This document shows positions 1-12,982 of a stretch of 64,000 nt of DNA, in pieces. The stretch spans positions 377,045-441,044 of the forward strand of contig NW_024881299.1 in assembly GCF_018691265.1 (NCBI RefSeq). Reading direction: 5' to 3'. The notes beneath the pieces were generated by a model. The model saw only the letters and a program-made list of their open reading frames with translations. It was not told the origin of the DNA and did no database searches. Source of the stretch: Tyto alba (lineage: Eukaryota; Chordata; Aves; Strigiformes; Tytonidae). Position 1 is the stretch's first letter. The number at the start of each line of letters is the position of its first letter. A program made the translations under genes and the position numbers.

Positions 1-3000
1 GCTGTCTGCTGCAGTTGGCAGTTCAAAGACCCAGCCTCTCCAAAATAATTCTCCTAAGCTGTTGAACGTGCTGGGGATTTGGGAGTCCTGGGTTTGCTTT
101 CTGCTCCCACTCCCAAGCCGTAAAAGAAGGTTAACAATGCATCTGTCAACCTCGCAGGGTGATTTCATGGATTGTTTTTGTCCAAACAATATGTTTTGCA
201 TAACTTAATCGGGTGGTATTCATTTTTTCCAGACATGCACTGTGCCACTTTCATTGCTCCTGGGGAAACATTGCGACGAACTTGGCAAAACTCCGCCAAG
301 AGCCAGGGGACTTTTGCAAGCGCAAGGTGATAACTAGAGAGTAAAATCCTTATCATCAAAGGAAAGAGCATCTAGATAAAAGCTCAGCATCCTGCATTCT
401 CCAAATTCCCTCTTTAGGTGGTGCTTTGCCTGGTGTTTATAGGGTAATACCCACCGCCCAGTTGTCCCCATCTGCTATTTAGAGAGAGGGTCTGTGCCCG
501 TGTGACACCATCTCCCAGAAGAGCTCGTGAGCACTTCTCTTCTGCAGCTTGGAAGCATACAGTAGAAAAAGCATTTTGTATAAACACAGTTATATAAAAT
601 GATGACAATTTGCACCAGGGTGTTTCACGTCATGCATCTTTGTTGGCAGTGATGGGTGCTGAGCGTGTTGTGCAGTGGAAAGGGGGTGAGGATAGTGCTC
701 GATTTTTTTTCCCTTGGGAAGAGAAGACTCTTCTTGCTATCTTGCTGCTCCAGCCACTCCAAATAAATCAGTTTTTTGGCCTGTGGCACCATTAAGTATG
801 TGTCAATCAGGTAATGAAAAGATCCATTCTCACTTAATTTGCTTCGAAGCTTCAAGACTACCTTTTGTACCTGCTGCAGCATCTCTTATTGGCCCTCATC
901 GATTTTTTTTTTTTCTTCTTTTTTTTTTTTTCTTTTTCTCAGAGATGTTACCTTACATCTTGTAATCATCCAGGAATAGATAAGCTGCAGCCAGAAGTGG
1001 AATCAATCCATATTTTTGTGGGCATTTCAAGGCACAAGGGGAAAGTGGCTGGAGAAAAAAAATCCCCTTCTCATTCCTTGTCTGGTCCCATGTTTCCTCA
1101 AGGTGCTTGCAGACTTTGGATGCAGTCATGCTAAGATGGGTTGGAGCCTCTAGCACACACCTCCTCTTACTTACTTTAGGTGTTCTTTTGTTGTAGTTGT
1201 CGTTGATTTTCAACACAACAAAATGTATGTTAGAACAAGGACTTGGCGCCTAACCTGTTTAAAGAAAGTCAGCATTACTCTTCAGCGCAACTTCGTGTTG
1301 ATCGAGTCCCAGATATCACCCCAAATGTCAGCTCACGTTTAATCACCTTGAGGGTGACTGCTTATTGCAACGGTATTTCAGGCTGCCCTAGAAATGCTAC
1401 CTGTTTATAACCTGCTTCTTGCTGGACCCTGACCTTGTCGTCCAGACCCAGGGACTTTTCTACATCCAGGGAAGGAGTTGTGATGGTTTGCAAGAAGTTG
1501 GATGTATTTGCAGCTCCTCTGCCTAACACAAATCAACATTATCCTCAACGGCAGTCCCAGTATTTAGGGCTGGTAGATCTCTGCAGCTTCAGATTTGCTC
1601 CAGTGTGAGCTTTATCTCTGCTTCAGTCTTTGCTGCCCAAAGACACAACGTGAGGAAGATGCAGAAGGTTTTCTTCTGAAATACCTTAGAGGAGCTCTAG
1701 CTCACCTAGATCTAAGCTATGTTTTGAATGGCATGCCCTGAAGTGGATGTGCGCACATAGCTTCTCTTCTTCCTTCAAAGGAGGCACAAACCTTTATATT
1801 TTAAACCTTTTCCCATGTTTTAGGTAGAGCTGTGATTGAATTCTGGGTGTAAAACTCAACACCCCTTTGGAAAGCCCTAGCAATGCCGGTCTGGGCAGGG
1901 TGCTGTGAGCAGACAAAGAAATCTCATGCTCTGGGATTCAAGACAAAAACATCTCTGCAAAGCCAAAAAAAAAAAAAAAGCAGATAAATTTGGTGGGTTT
2001 CTTTCTCCCATCCTCTACAGACACACTTGAGTTTGACTGAGGTTGGGAGGGTGCACCAGCCTTGGAAAAAGATGCCGAGAGCCATTCCCTGCTCTGATGT
2101 GGGTTTGGGATGGATTCTGCTCCCTGGACTTGGACCTGTGAGCATCTGTGCTATGGGGCTTTGGTTTTTCTGTTCCTTGGCTTTGCCAAGCAGTTTCTTC
2201 CAAACTGACAAACAGAATAAAATATTCTGGACGGCGGCATAAAAATGTACTCTTGGGGGGGTGTGTGTGTGTGAAGCTCTGCAGTGTGCAGAAGCATCAT
2301 CTTGGTGACCTGGTGGCCGGTCCTCCTCCTGAACTCAGATGCTTTGAGACACGAGGGGATGTTCACCAGCCTTTTCTCCTCCTTCCCGCTGCCGCGCTGC
2401 TTCTGCCGGATCGCGGGCAGCGTCGAGGCTCCTCTCCCCTGGGATGGTGAGAGGTGGAGGCTGGCTTCGTGTTTGTTCTTGGCACGCAAGCTTCCCTCAG
2501 CAAACGCTGGGCTCGCGCGCTCTCGGGGGTACGTGCTGCTAACCTCAAACTCATTCGAATGCGCCTGACGCCTTCCTATCCCCGCTCCTTTCTGTTTGAT
2601 CTCGAAGCAATTAATTTCGTCCTTCAGCATCTCACCCTCCCAACTGAACTTCTTCCAAGTGGGCTAATTATATGCTCTCCCGTTACAGTTGTCCTGGGGG
2701 GCACTAGTTTCTGTCCCCATTGTCACCGTGTCCCACAACTAGGCTGTTTGAAGCCACCTGCCTGTGCCTCCTGTTCCCACCAGCAAGAAGGGTTGTGAGG
2801 ACGTGGCTGCTAATGCCTCATTAGTATCAGACCTTCAGGAGGGAGGTTGAAAAGCCACAGAACCTGCAAGGAGCGGGCAGCAGGTAGGCAAGGGCAAGGA
2901 CTCACTGTCTTTGGGCAAGAACCTACCTTCTTCAGGCAAGAACCTAGGGGGTTTGGGCATCAAACTTCTCGCTGCCATAAATTTCAAGCAGCAGCTGTGT

Positions 3001-5185
3001 TGCCACGGTCATGAGTTTGATAGACGTAGCAGTGATGCCTTTGCCATGCCAAGGGCTGCTTCTACAACAACAGACCCATCTGGATCCGTTTTAAGAGCGA
3101 AAAGGGAAAGGCTGAGAACTCAGAGGTGTAGGAGAGAGGGTCCTTCAAGATGAAACTACACCAGAAAATGTGCTCCTCAGTGTTGATGGGCATCAAGTTC
3201 ATGGACACGACTTGTATCGGAGTAGTGTGAAATAACCGCGTAGCGTGGGCAGCCCTTGCTCTACAGACTTGCTCCTTGCCAGTGTGGACGTAGCACACCA
3301 TCGTGTGGGCTCAGGAAGGGGAAATTCTTAGTTTGACTTGGAAATCCAGGCTGGCTGACAGTGCCCTAGAAGTCAACTGAATTAGCAGCCTCTGCAAAGC
3401 CACAATGAGAAGCACTTACAACAAGAGCACGTTGCTGGAGGCTGGAGAGGTGGCCTCCGAGTAACTCAGAGCTGTGAACCCAACAGGGCTTTGAGCATTA
3501 CAGAATTATTCTGGTGTATTCAGTCTTTTGGGGCTATTAGCCTTGTTGGACTACTTTAGTTTTGCAAGATGCATTTGAATAGGTATTTTGCCGTTTCCTC
3601 TTTTGATTAGATTAATGAGACACCGCATAAGCGGCTCTTGTGCAATAAACCCCCTGCTAGCTGCTGTTTCATCTGAAAATTGTTGGTGAAGGAAAAAAAA
3701 TGGTCTGTGGGCCGTGTTAATATAGCATTCATTTTAAAAAGCTTTTTATTTCCTCCCTTTTTAGTGGCCTGTAGGTCGTATCTGGTGGTAGTGGAGCACT
3801 ACCAAATTACAAAGTTTTTTGGGCTTTGCTAAAGGATGATTTTAATTGGAAGAGGTAAGTGTCTTGCCTTCCTTGTAAATCCTATTGCCTTTGGCTAAAT
3901 TGTACAGTGAGTTAATAGAAAGTGTCTACAGACATTTGTAAGTAATTAAGCAATAATGTACGACTGTTTCCTGTTCCTGGTGTGCACTGAGATAGAGACT
4001 ATTTGAAGTAGCACTGATTTCTACTGAAAACAGCTTTTTCTAGGCTGGCTTTCTCTTTTCTTCTCCTCCTGCACTGGAGGAAGGGCAGTGGATTAGTTAA
4101 AAATCTCAGAAACCTGGATAACAAGTGCAGCTCTTGTCTGTGATAGGCAAGAGTGGATGAGAAGAGGGAGATGGTTTTACTGTCTGAGCACTGAATGCTG
4201 TATTTGTCACGCAAGTGGCATTTTTAGAAGGATGCTGAAAAAAATTGGAAGCAATACAAGGAAGAAACACCAAAATTACATGGTAGCTTACAGAAATGGC
4301 TGGAGAGAGGGACTGGGAAAATGCCATCCGTTTAATCAACACCAAAAAAAAAGAAAAAATAGAATGGCTTGAAGTTGAGGGGGAAAATATGTGTAAAAAG
4401 CCCTCTGACCCGCTGGAGTAAAGCACAGCAGGATCTGCCAATTTGGAAGATAAAGCAAGACAAACTTGAAAGGGAAAAAGGTGTTTTTTTAATGGAGCTG
4501 GGGCTGCCCAAAGGGACAACCAACTCGGTCTGAAAAGCTCAGGAGCTCAAGAGATCAAATAAAGCATCTTCTAGAAGACATCCGAGTGCGTGCTTTTAGA
4601 CACAGTGCTGAGCAAATGGAAAATTCATTGGCTTAAGAGCTGCAGTGCTGCCAGTGGCCAAAGTTCTTGGAGAGTTTAGCCATAAGGCTGTCTCTTGGGC
4701 GGTCTTATTCCGGGGCCAGATGTGGCTTGGTGACTCCTGGGTGTCCAAGCCCACCCCTGGCCTCATTGCCCCATTACTGCAGCTGTGGGAGCTGAAGCGC
4801 CGAGGCTCTCTGAGGCACGTGGTCACCTCCACATCCTCCAAAATCTCCATTTCCCAGCACAAAAGGTTATGGTTTGGTCTCCAAGGTGACATCTTACTGT
4901 TGGGGTCTTTTTAGCACAGCAGCTTCTGCGACCCGATGTTTGGTGTAGGGCAGCGGCACAGCGCCAGCCCCCGTGTGTAGGGTTTTAACTCCATTAAAAG
5001 CTGTTTCTGAGCATTGCGACGGTTTCTGGGGTGGTTTTTGATGATGTCTCGGGTGGTACGTCTACCTCTTCCCAGGTGCTAGCACAATGCAAGTAGAAAC
5101 TCTTCAGCTTTGTCGATAACCAAAGGACCCGCAAATATCTGTTCAAAAAGCTGGAAATTCTCCTTTTTCTGTATTCAGCTGGTGA

Positions 5186-5207
5186 TTTATTATTATTATT
5201 ATTATTT
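5186..5207. repeat. (TTA)n microsatellite
   Basis: A short run of ATT/TTA units in otherwise unique AT-rich sequence. There is no sign of coding. Confidence 0.85.
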
Positions 5208-8200
5208 TAATCAGTTTTGCAGTGGGCTGGAGGGGACCATCCGTGGGCCTGTGCTATTGCACTGCCCATATTTGATGTGATTGCTTCTAAGGAAGAATAC
5301 TTTGACAAAACTATTTTTTCTCCCTTGGAATCAGGAGGAGGAAAAATCGTGGCTGGTTGAGCCCTCAACACGTAGTCACTAAAGTGTTTGTGCTGTTTAC
5401 ATAGTGGCTAGCTGCAGATATTTTTCAAAGTTAAGGACTAATTAATTCTAGCTCTTGAATATAAGAGTAAACACAAAGGGACCGCATATTTAATGCATTG
5501 TTCCACAGCTGTAATTAAATTAAATGAAAGCAATTTTCCATCAGCTCAGGTTACAGAAAAAGGGAAAAAATTCTTGGCTGGATTGCTGCAGCAATTATTA
5601 TAAGAAATTAAAACCCTTTTAGCGAAATAATGAAATGTTATTTTGTATTGGAAAAAAATTCCGGGATTGCGTTCTGAAAGCTGACAGGTTATTATGGATT
5701 CAAGGGCTGGCCTTGCAGGAGAAACAGGAGCTGTAATTGCAGTTTCACGTGCACTTAATGGAGCACCTGAGAATTAGCAGCTGCTGCACACAAGTGTGCA
5801 AGGGCTCCTGTGCTCTCCTCCTTGTCTCCACGGCCCGGGAGGGACCATTGCTGTTCAAAGCTGTGCCAAGGACTGATGATGGTCTAGGAGATATTGTAGA
5901 CGTCTTCAGGGACAGGTCTGTTGCTTCAAAACTGTGTCCTCGGGGTTTGCTTGAACCGTTAGTGTCTCAAGGCGGCTTTGGAAACGGTTGGACACTTGCA
6001 GGCATGGCACAAAAGGAGGATGGAAAAGACGTTTTCATGAATCTCTAGTTATTGCCTTAAAAGAGCTGTGCTGTAGAAAACGTCTCTTTTGGGGTAAGAG
6101 GTGGGTCAGGATCCTGGACAGAGGGTTTGTTTGGTGCTCTTGACGTTCCTGCTCTTGTTGCCGTCCCTTCTCTACACTGGGGTATCTCTGGGTCCAGTAA
6201 GGGGCTGGAGACCTCATGCTCTGCTTTCAGCTCAGCCAGAAAAAGAGAGGTGGGGAGATCCTGGTCTCATGCTACAGCAGTGACCTGTAGCAGGGAGAGG
6301 GAGACCTCTTCTAGGTGCTTTGGGACCCTCCTGCAGGCATCTTTTTGTCAGCCACGTGGACTCCACGATGAGAAGAGGAGTTTGGGGGTGAGGAGAACAG
6401 GAACCATAGCTCTCGGCTTGCTTACATGGACCTCATAGCTTGAACAGGACTCTCTTATGGGTGAGACGGCTATTTTTGGTTGCAATCTACCCTTTGGGGA
6501 CAGGTGATTTTAAAAAGCAAATGCCATGCTGTAGGCTGACATCGCATATCCCCATTGGTAGTAAAACCCAGCCTGGCCGGTCTGAGCGGAGTCCCAGGCT
6601 GGCAGGTGGCCACAGCAACATGGGCTACTTAATAATTAAGTGTTAATAAAGCTGGTCAGTTGTGGAGCCACTTCTGACTGAATGCTAATTTTTGGTGAGC
6701 ATGCGAAGCACGTTTCTTGCCACGTTTGCCCAGCAATCCTGAATTAAGTGAATTTTTAAGTCTCAGACTCTTTGCTGTGTTGATGTTGGTGGGGTTGTAC
6801 GCTACACCTGTCAGAGCAGTGAATCACCTTTTATAGCTTAAAATTTCATCCCCCCCCCCCCAAATATGTGAAGGGACTCTGGTGCAGGGAGGCTGCAGAC
6901 AGAGAAACGTCTGAGTGGATCATCCCTTTTAGTAAGATATTTAGGGGGGAAATAAGACTGCAGTTTCTTTCTATAAGCAAATTTTCCATCACGGCAACTA
7001 ATTTGCCGCTCCCGTGTATGAGGAGCGAATTAAATCCTAAATTGAAAACTTAAATGGAAGCATTGCCCTGTGAATTTTCCATTCCCTAAGTGAGCTGGCT
7101 TGTTTCTGCTCTGTTTGTGTTCTTTTTACCAGGGTGCATGTGAGTAACAATTCATCCTTCTGTTAGCTGAACCTGGATCCTTTGCCCTCCTCGTTGACGT
7201 ATGGGATGCTCTGTGGCAGGCTGAGACACACAGCTCGCACAGAGTTGGGAGATGCGCTTGATTTGGGTGGGCTGGGAGGTGAGAAATGGTCCCATGGGAG
7301 CCCAATGGCTCTGTGATGTCTCATACACTTAATGGCAAACCACACCTTGGAGCGGGGTGAGATCCTGGTCTGTGTGAAGTGGTGGCAGAGGTGACTATCG
7401 AGCTCCAGTTGTAGTTGTTGGGGTCTATAGTTTTGGAGCTGTAATTACTGACAGCAGTGAGGATGTTGTTAGCAAACTGTGGTGGTCGAGCAGACCTGGA
7501 CACTCAAAGTCAGGGAGGAAGAAGCCAACATGGGAAACAAATGCCACAAGTAATGTTTCTGCTCTGACATTTGGTTTATTCCTTGATTTTATACTGATTG
7601 ACCTTTCTGTCCTGTTCCCATTGCTCACTCCTTGTCTGCCAGCAGCTGATGCTCTTGGAAGAAATAAACATTTTGGATTATGAAAGAGGGAAGAGAAATG
7701 CCTGGAGGACCTCTACCAGTGGTGCTCAGCTGTGCAAGAAGAAGGACCTGCCAGGGTCAAGGTCCTGCAGCTCTGGCTGGGCTGGGGATTGCAAGTTTTC
7801 GGGGTAATTTGGCTTAAACAAATTATATTTTAATTGGCAAGCATCTTACTGGTTTAGAACGGGACTAGCATGCCGGTGCTGGATGTGTGCTGCCACAAAC
7901 CCAGTCCGGTCCCCAGGGCTTTGTGCAGATGGGAGCGGGGAGGTGGATCAGCCGATGCAAATCAGCATCACAGGCTTCTGCGGCGTGGTGCCAACGTGGC
8001 CAAAAACCATCTGGCAGCAGAGAGGGAAAGATGCTGGATGGGGTTTCAGCGCTGAGGAGTTGGCATCTTGTTCGAGTTTTTCCTCTTCCCCCTTGCTGGA
8101 AGCCTTTCTCTTTGCTTGACAGTTAATCCTCGTCTCTGGTTTATGCTTCAGCAGGTTTGTCCTGTCTGGAGGAGGTGACAGGAGCTGTGAGGAGTACAGA

Positions 8201-11200
8201 GGATCCAAATCCATGGAGATAACAGTCTTTGCTAATTCAGCAGCATCCCTTATCTGCTCGCTGAAGAGAAGTAGAAAATGCTCGAATTCTGGTCTGAAGG
8301 CTTTTGAGTCTTGGATTAAAATCCCAGCGTCGTGCTTGACCTTTCATACCCTGTACCACCTTGGGGCTCAAAGAGTTTTCAGCAGCACGGGAGCTGTTGC
8401 ATCCTGGAGCCCCCCTGCAGAACTTGTCAGGTACCCCAAAAACATGGAAACATTCCCCAAAGTGTGGCCTCTGATGGGGCTGGTGGCGTGGAGGAGCTCT
8501 GGAGAGCTGGCACACTGGCCAAGCGCTCTCCTCTGATCTCCAAGCCAGATCTCCCACTTGGCTGGACCTCCACGGTGGGTTTTGGAGGAGATCCCCTTTC
8601 CCTGCTCTTCCCCACTGCCGTTGGAGAGGTTTCTTGTTCGGTGCTGGAGGGAGACTGACAGAAGCTCAGCACAATGTTCAAGACCCATCATCTCCCCACT
8701 TTAACTGCCCCAGGAGTGGCCAAGAGCAAACCTCATCAAGGACCTCAGGGGTGGACACTCCAGCGCAAGCACCTGCAGCTGAGATGTTTCCCATCTTTGA
8801 GGTGTGGTGGAAGAGGAGCCCAAGTCCTTTAAATGTGCTGCAGCATCTGTGCATGGAGAGCACCAGAACTAGATTTTGGGGGGGCGACACCGGTGCTGCC
8901 GGCGAGCACGGGTCTGTGCCCTTGGATTTGGCATCGTGCTCTCCGTGCACTGAAATTAAGAGATTTACGGAAAAACTGCTTCCAGCAACTCCATAGTTAT
9001 ACTTTCAAGCTACAGAAGAGCAGGGCAGCACATGTCCTCCCCACTGCTCTGTCCTTTCGCTGGCCACCGTCTACCTGCTGAATTGTGCTTTTAAATACAG
9101 ACTATTCATTCTTTGCCAGAAGTACATTTATAAAGGAGAGGTATTGAAGGCAAGTCCTGCTGACCTGTGCTGCTAAATTTACCTGCTTGCATGTGTCTTG
9201 CCTCGTTACCAGAAAAGCAGGGGGGATGTCCACACATTTTCTGGTCCTGAGCCCAGAAGCTCCTGGAGGGCCTGGCACGGCCAAGAAAGATACTGAGCAA
9301 GCAGAAATTACCCTGGGTTCGCCACAGCCCAGGTGCTTTTACCTCCCCTCTCTCTCAGTATTTCAGAAATAAGAATTCAGCAATTTGAGGAGCTTTCTGG
9401 GGCACTGAGGAAATGCTGAGCTGCTTTGCTGGAAGCATCACTTGGCCTTTTCTGCATTTGTATACCTGGGGTATGAAATACCTCGCTGTGTCAAAGCCAA
9501 ATACTGCTCTGAATCTTTGGAGTTGGGTAGAGAAAACAATAATTGCAACTGATGATATGGTGTTCAGCTCAGCAACAACTTCTTCTGTGTGTTCCCTGAA
9601 GCTTTGGTGAGAAACGGGGAAAATCCCTGGATTTCTGTACCGTGAGGTGTTACCTCTTCTCTCCTCTCCTACGTGCAAGGGGAAGCGCACGAGCGTGCTG
9701 GGAATCTGGGTCACCATTTTGCTGTAAAGGTACTTGCCGTGTCTGTGGGTTGGGACAGAACTGCAGCTAGGAATTAAAAAAAAAAAAGACAAACCCACAA
9801 TATTTCCTGGCTTTGCAGTGCCACTTCTCCTTGGTTTTAAGGTGCTGTCAGAGCCCCTTCCCACGCTTTAGCAAGCTGTATGACAAAACAGCTGCAGGAC
9901 TTTTGCTCTCTTCTTGCCTCCCCCAAGGGTGTTTTGTTTTGGTAGGAATCTAGTCCCTTTGCCATTTTAATACATGGCTTTTATCATTATTTTTTATTTC
10001 CTTCTGTGGGAGCAGAAAACATTGAGATTCACAGCCCAAAAGTGGGAGTTCTGATGATGTTGGAAAACCCACCCCGGGGCCATTCTGCCTTAACGGGGGC
10101 AGCTCGCAGCTTTTTGCCACAGCCGGTCGCATCCGTGGCCCCGCCGCTGTTTTGCAGCACGATCCCCGTTTCGGAGGCTGAAATAAACAGCATCTCGAGG
10201 CCTGCGGGAGGTGCCAATGCAGCCCAAAAGGATGCTGCCGGTCCTGTGGGCATCTCCCGGGGAGGCAGCCTCCGCGCCCGCAGTCTGTACCTGGGAACAG
10301 ATGCTATTCTGGGAGCTCAGCAGCTAAACATAGCCCAGCGCCCTGCATTAAACGAGCTGCCAGCTCCTTGATTTATGGGAGCAGTAGCTCTTGCTTAATG
10401 AGTGCAGTTGGGCGGCTGCCAGACCGCAGCATATGTGGAAACGGTCCCTTTCGGGGGGGGGGGGGTACTAAGCTGGAAGGGGGGATGCCGAGCGCTTGCA
10501 AGGCAGGTTTGACTCCCTCTCTCTGGTTTTCCCAACCCCCCTGCCCTATAAAAACCGCGCTGCCTGCGGCATGCGGCTCAGCAAATCTGCGTGCCTTGGG
10601 CAAGCTGATGGCCGAGCTGGACTGGAAGGGGATGGGGAGCGGTGGTCTTCCCCGGGGGGTGCTCCTGCTCTTCCGGGCGTGGGGAAGAGGCACGGCTGCT
10701 TATCTCCCCATAGATGTGCTCCCCCGTTAAACCAGAGCTTAACACCCTCAAGATGCTCTTTGTGCTGAGGCCGCCGGGATCCGTGGCCATGCTCTGCTCC
10801 CCCACGGCGTAGTCGAGAGGCCAGCAGCGGGGACAGGAATTCATTTTCATCCCTTTACACCCGATCCCAAGTGACATCTGCCTTCCATAAAGCGATGGTC
10901 CGGACGGTGGGACTGGGTGGAGAGGTGTCTCTGCCACGCCAGCTCTGGCGTCACCCCAACGAATGACCTTGGAAAGGGCGAGCTGCATTCTCCGACGGCA
11001 TTATGTTCCCAGACCACTCACGTTTCAATTATTGCAGATATCCCAGGAGCAAACAAAAGATGCTCTCTCTCTTCCTGAAGGATTTGGGTGTTTTGAACAA
11101 TGATCTTCATTGTCACTTTGGCTCTTCTGTAAATACCGTAACTAATGATGCATAATGAAAAATAATCCGTCAGAGGCAGGCGGCGCTTATAAACATGGGA

Positions 11201-12916
11201 ATTAAGGGGGATGAGTTGGATGCTTTGGATCGTGGATGATGAGTTATGAGATCCAAGCACTGCAGGCAACATCCAGACAAAGCTTCTCCCTTTATAGATT
11301 TTTATTAAAGGACATATTTACTCTGTGTAGGCCCAGGGCTACTTGCAGCTGTCAAGTGAAGGAGCAGGGAATGGATTAATGTCTTTGCAACACGTTTCCA
11401 TTTTTCGTGGCGGTTTTTTTCTTTCAAGGCTAGTCTGGGTGCTTCATCAATCCAAGGCAGACTGTCCTGGAGGTGTTTTTAGGGCCAGGATATGAAGTTA
11501 TCGTAGCGTTGATATAGAGCCCTATGCAAGAGGGTGCTGAGCAACCTGCTCGCCCTTTGGAGCTGGCCCTGCTTTGAGCAGCAGGTTGAATTGGGCACCT
11601 CCAGATGTCCCTGCCAGCCTAAATTGTTGAGCAATCCCATGATTTTCATAGTTTTGGGTTATGTTTTTTGGCCCAGGGTTTGGAAGGTTTAGCTTAAGGG
11701 CCAGTCCTGTGGTTCGGAGAAGAATCTGACACACTTTGCATGCTTTCCACAGTTTCGATCCTACTTACTCTTCTGCAAAATTCCCGTGTTTTTCCCAAAC
11801 TGACTGTTTCCTTCCCCCTTGGCTCGAGTTGCAGCTCATGCCTGCATGAGAATCTAACTGCAAAAAAAGCCTCCATGTGAAACCTGAGAACATTGTATCG
11901 TGTTTCGATTTGCATGTGCCCCACTGCAAAACCACACCTGCTGAGATAGCAACTGCTTGCAGTGTTCTAACGAGCTAGAGCAATATTTCTGTTTTCTCGG
12001 GCAGCTATTGTTGATCCTCCCCCCCAGAAGTGACATGTAAATAGGATTTTCCCTTGTTACTGCTTTCTTGGGGAAGAGGAGGGGAGGAACAAATCCTTTT
12101 GCTGGTATGCAATCTACAGCTTGAGTTGACTTCAGAGCTTCACTGTTGGTTATAATTGAGTGGGGTTGGTTTCTCCCTTAACGAGCCACGCTGAAAACAC
12201 TTCACAAATACTCCTTTTGTTGCAGGGAGGGGACTAACATCTTGTAGTGGTGGGATCCCTGAGAGGAGAAGTAAGACTCGAACGCTCACTGCTCTTGGAC
12301 AAGTTAGGGGGCAGGTGGGGAAGTCCCCGTCTCTCCCAGCCTTGCACCCTGTCTCCGGTTCTCCTGTCCTGTTGCCATGGTTGGTCCGTGCTGGTTTTCC
12401 ATGCGAGCCCTTCAGGTGGTCTCTAGCCTTAAGTTTTGTAGGGGGTAATTGCTTTTCCTTGCCTGAGCGAGCCGAGAGCTGTTTCTGGCAGGTATTCCCT
12501 CTATCTGTCTCCTGTCTAGTCTTAACGGGGCTCCTCTTTAACTGCAGATGGCTAGTGCCACCAAGACCCAAAAAGAATAAATTACTGTTTGTCTGGGTGT
12601 TCCTCCCTGCTAAATTGCAGTTTGCAGAACACTGTGAATATATGTCGGAGGATTCTGGCTGCATCCTTACAGTTCTGTGATGCAGACTGGGATGCTGTCC
12701 CCTGACACTGGGTACCAGTCCCAGATGCCCAGTCACACGGGGGGGGGATGCTGGGTTGTGTATTTGGGAATGGGACGTTACTGGTTGGAATGAGGTTGAC
12801 TGATGGGCACGGCGTCGCTGGCTGCGTGGGGAGTGGGATGGAGTGATCAGCTTGTCGTCTTCCAAGGATTGATTGCACACGTGTGCGCAGCTCTGCTTTT
12901 GCTTGAACGTGGCGGG

Positions 12917-12982
12917 GAAAAAACAAACAAACAAACGAACAAAACAAAACAAAACAAAACAAAACAAAGAAACAAAACAAAA
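12917..12982. repeat. (AAAC)n/(AAAAC)n microsatellite
   Basis: Runs of AAAC then AAAAC units, about 65 bp. On the minus strand they give an artificial Phe/Cys/Val-rich stretch inside a long open frame, which is the main reason that frame looks long. Confidence 0.85.
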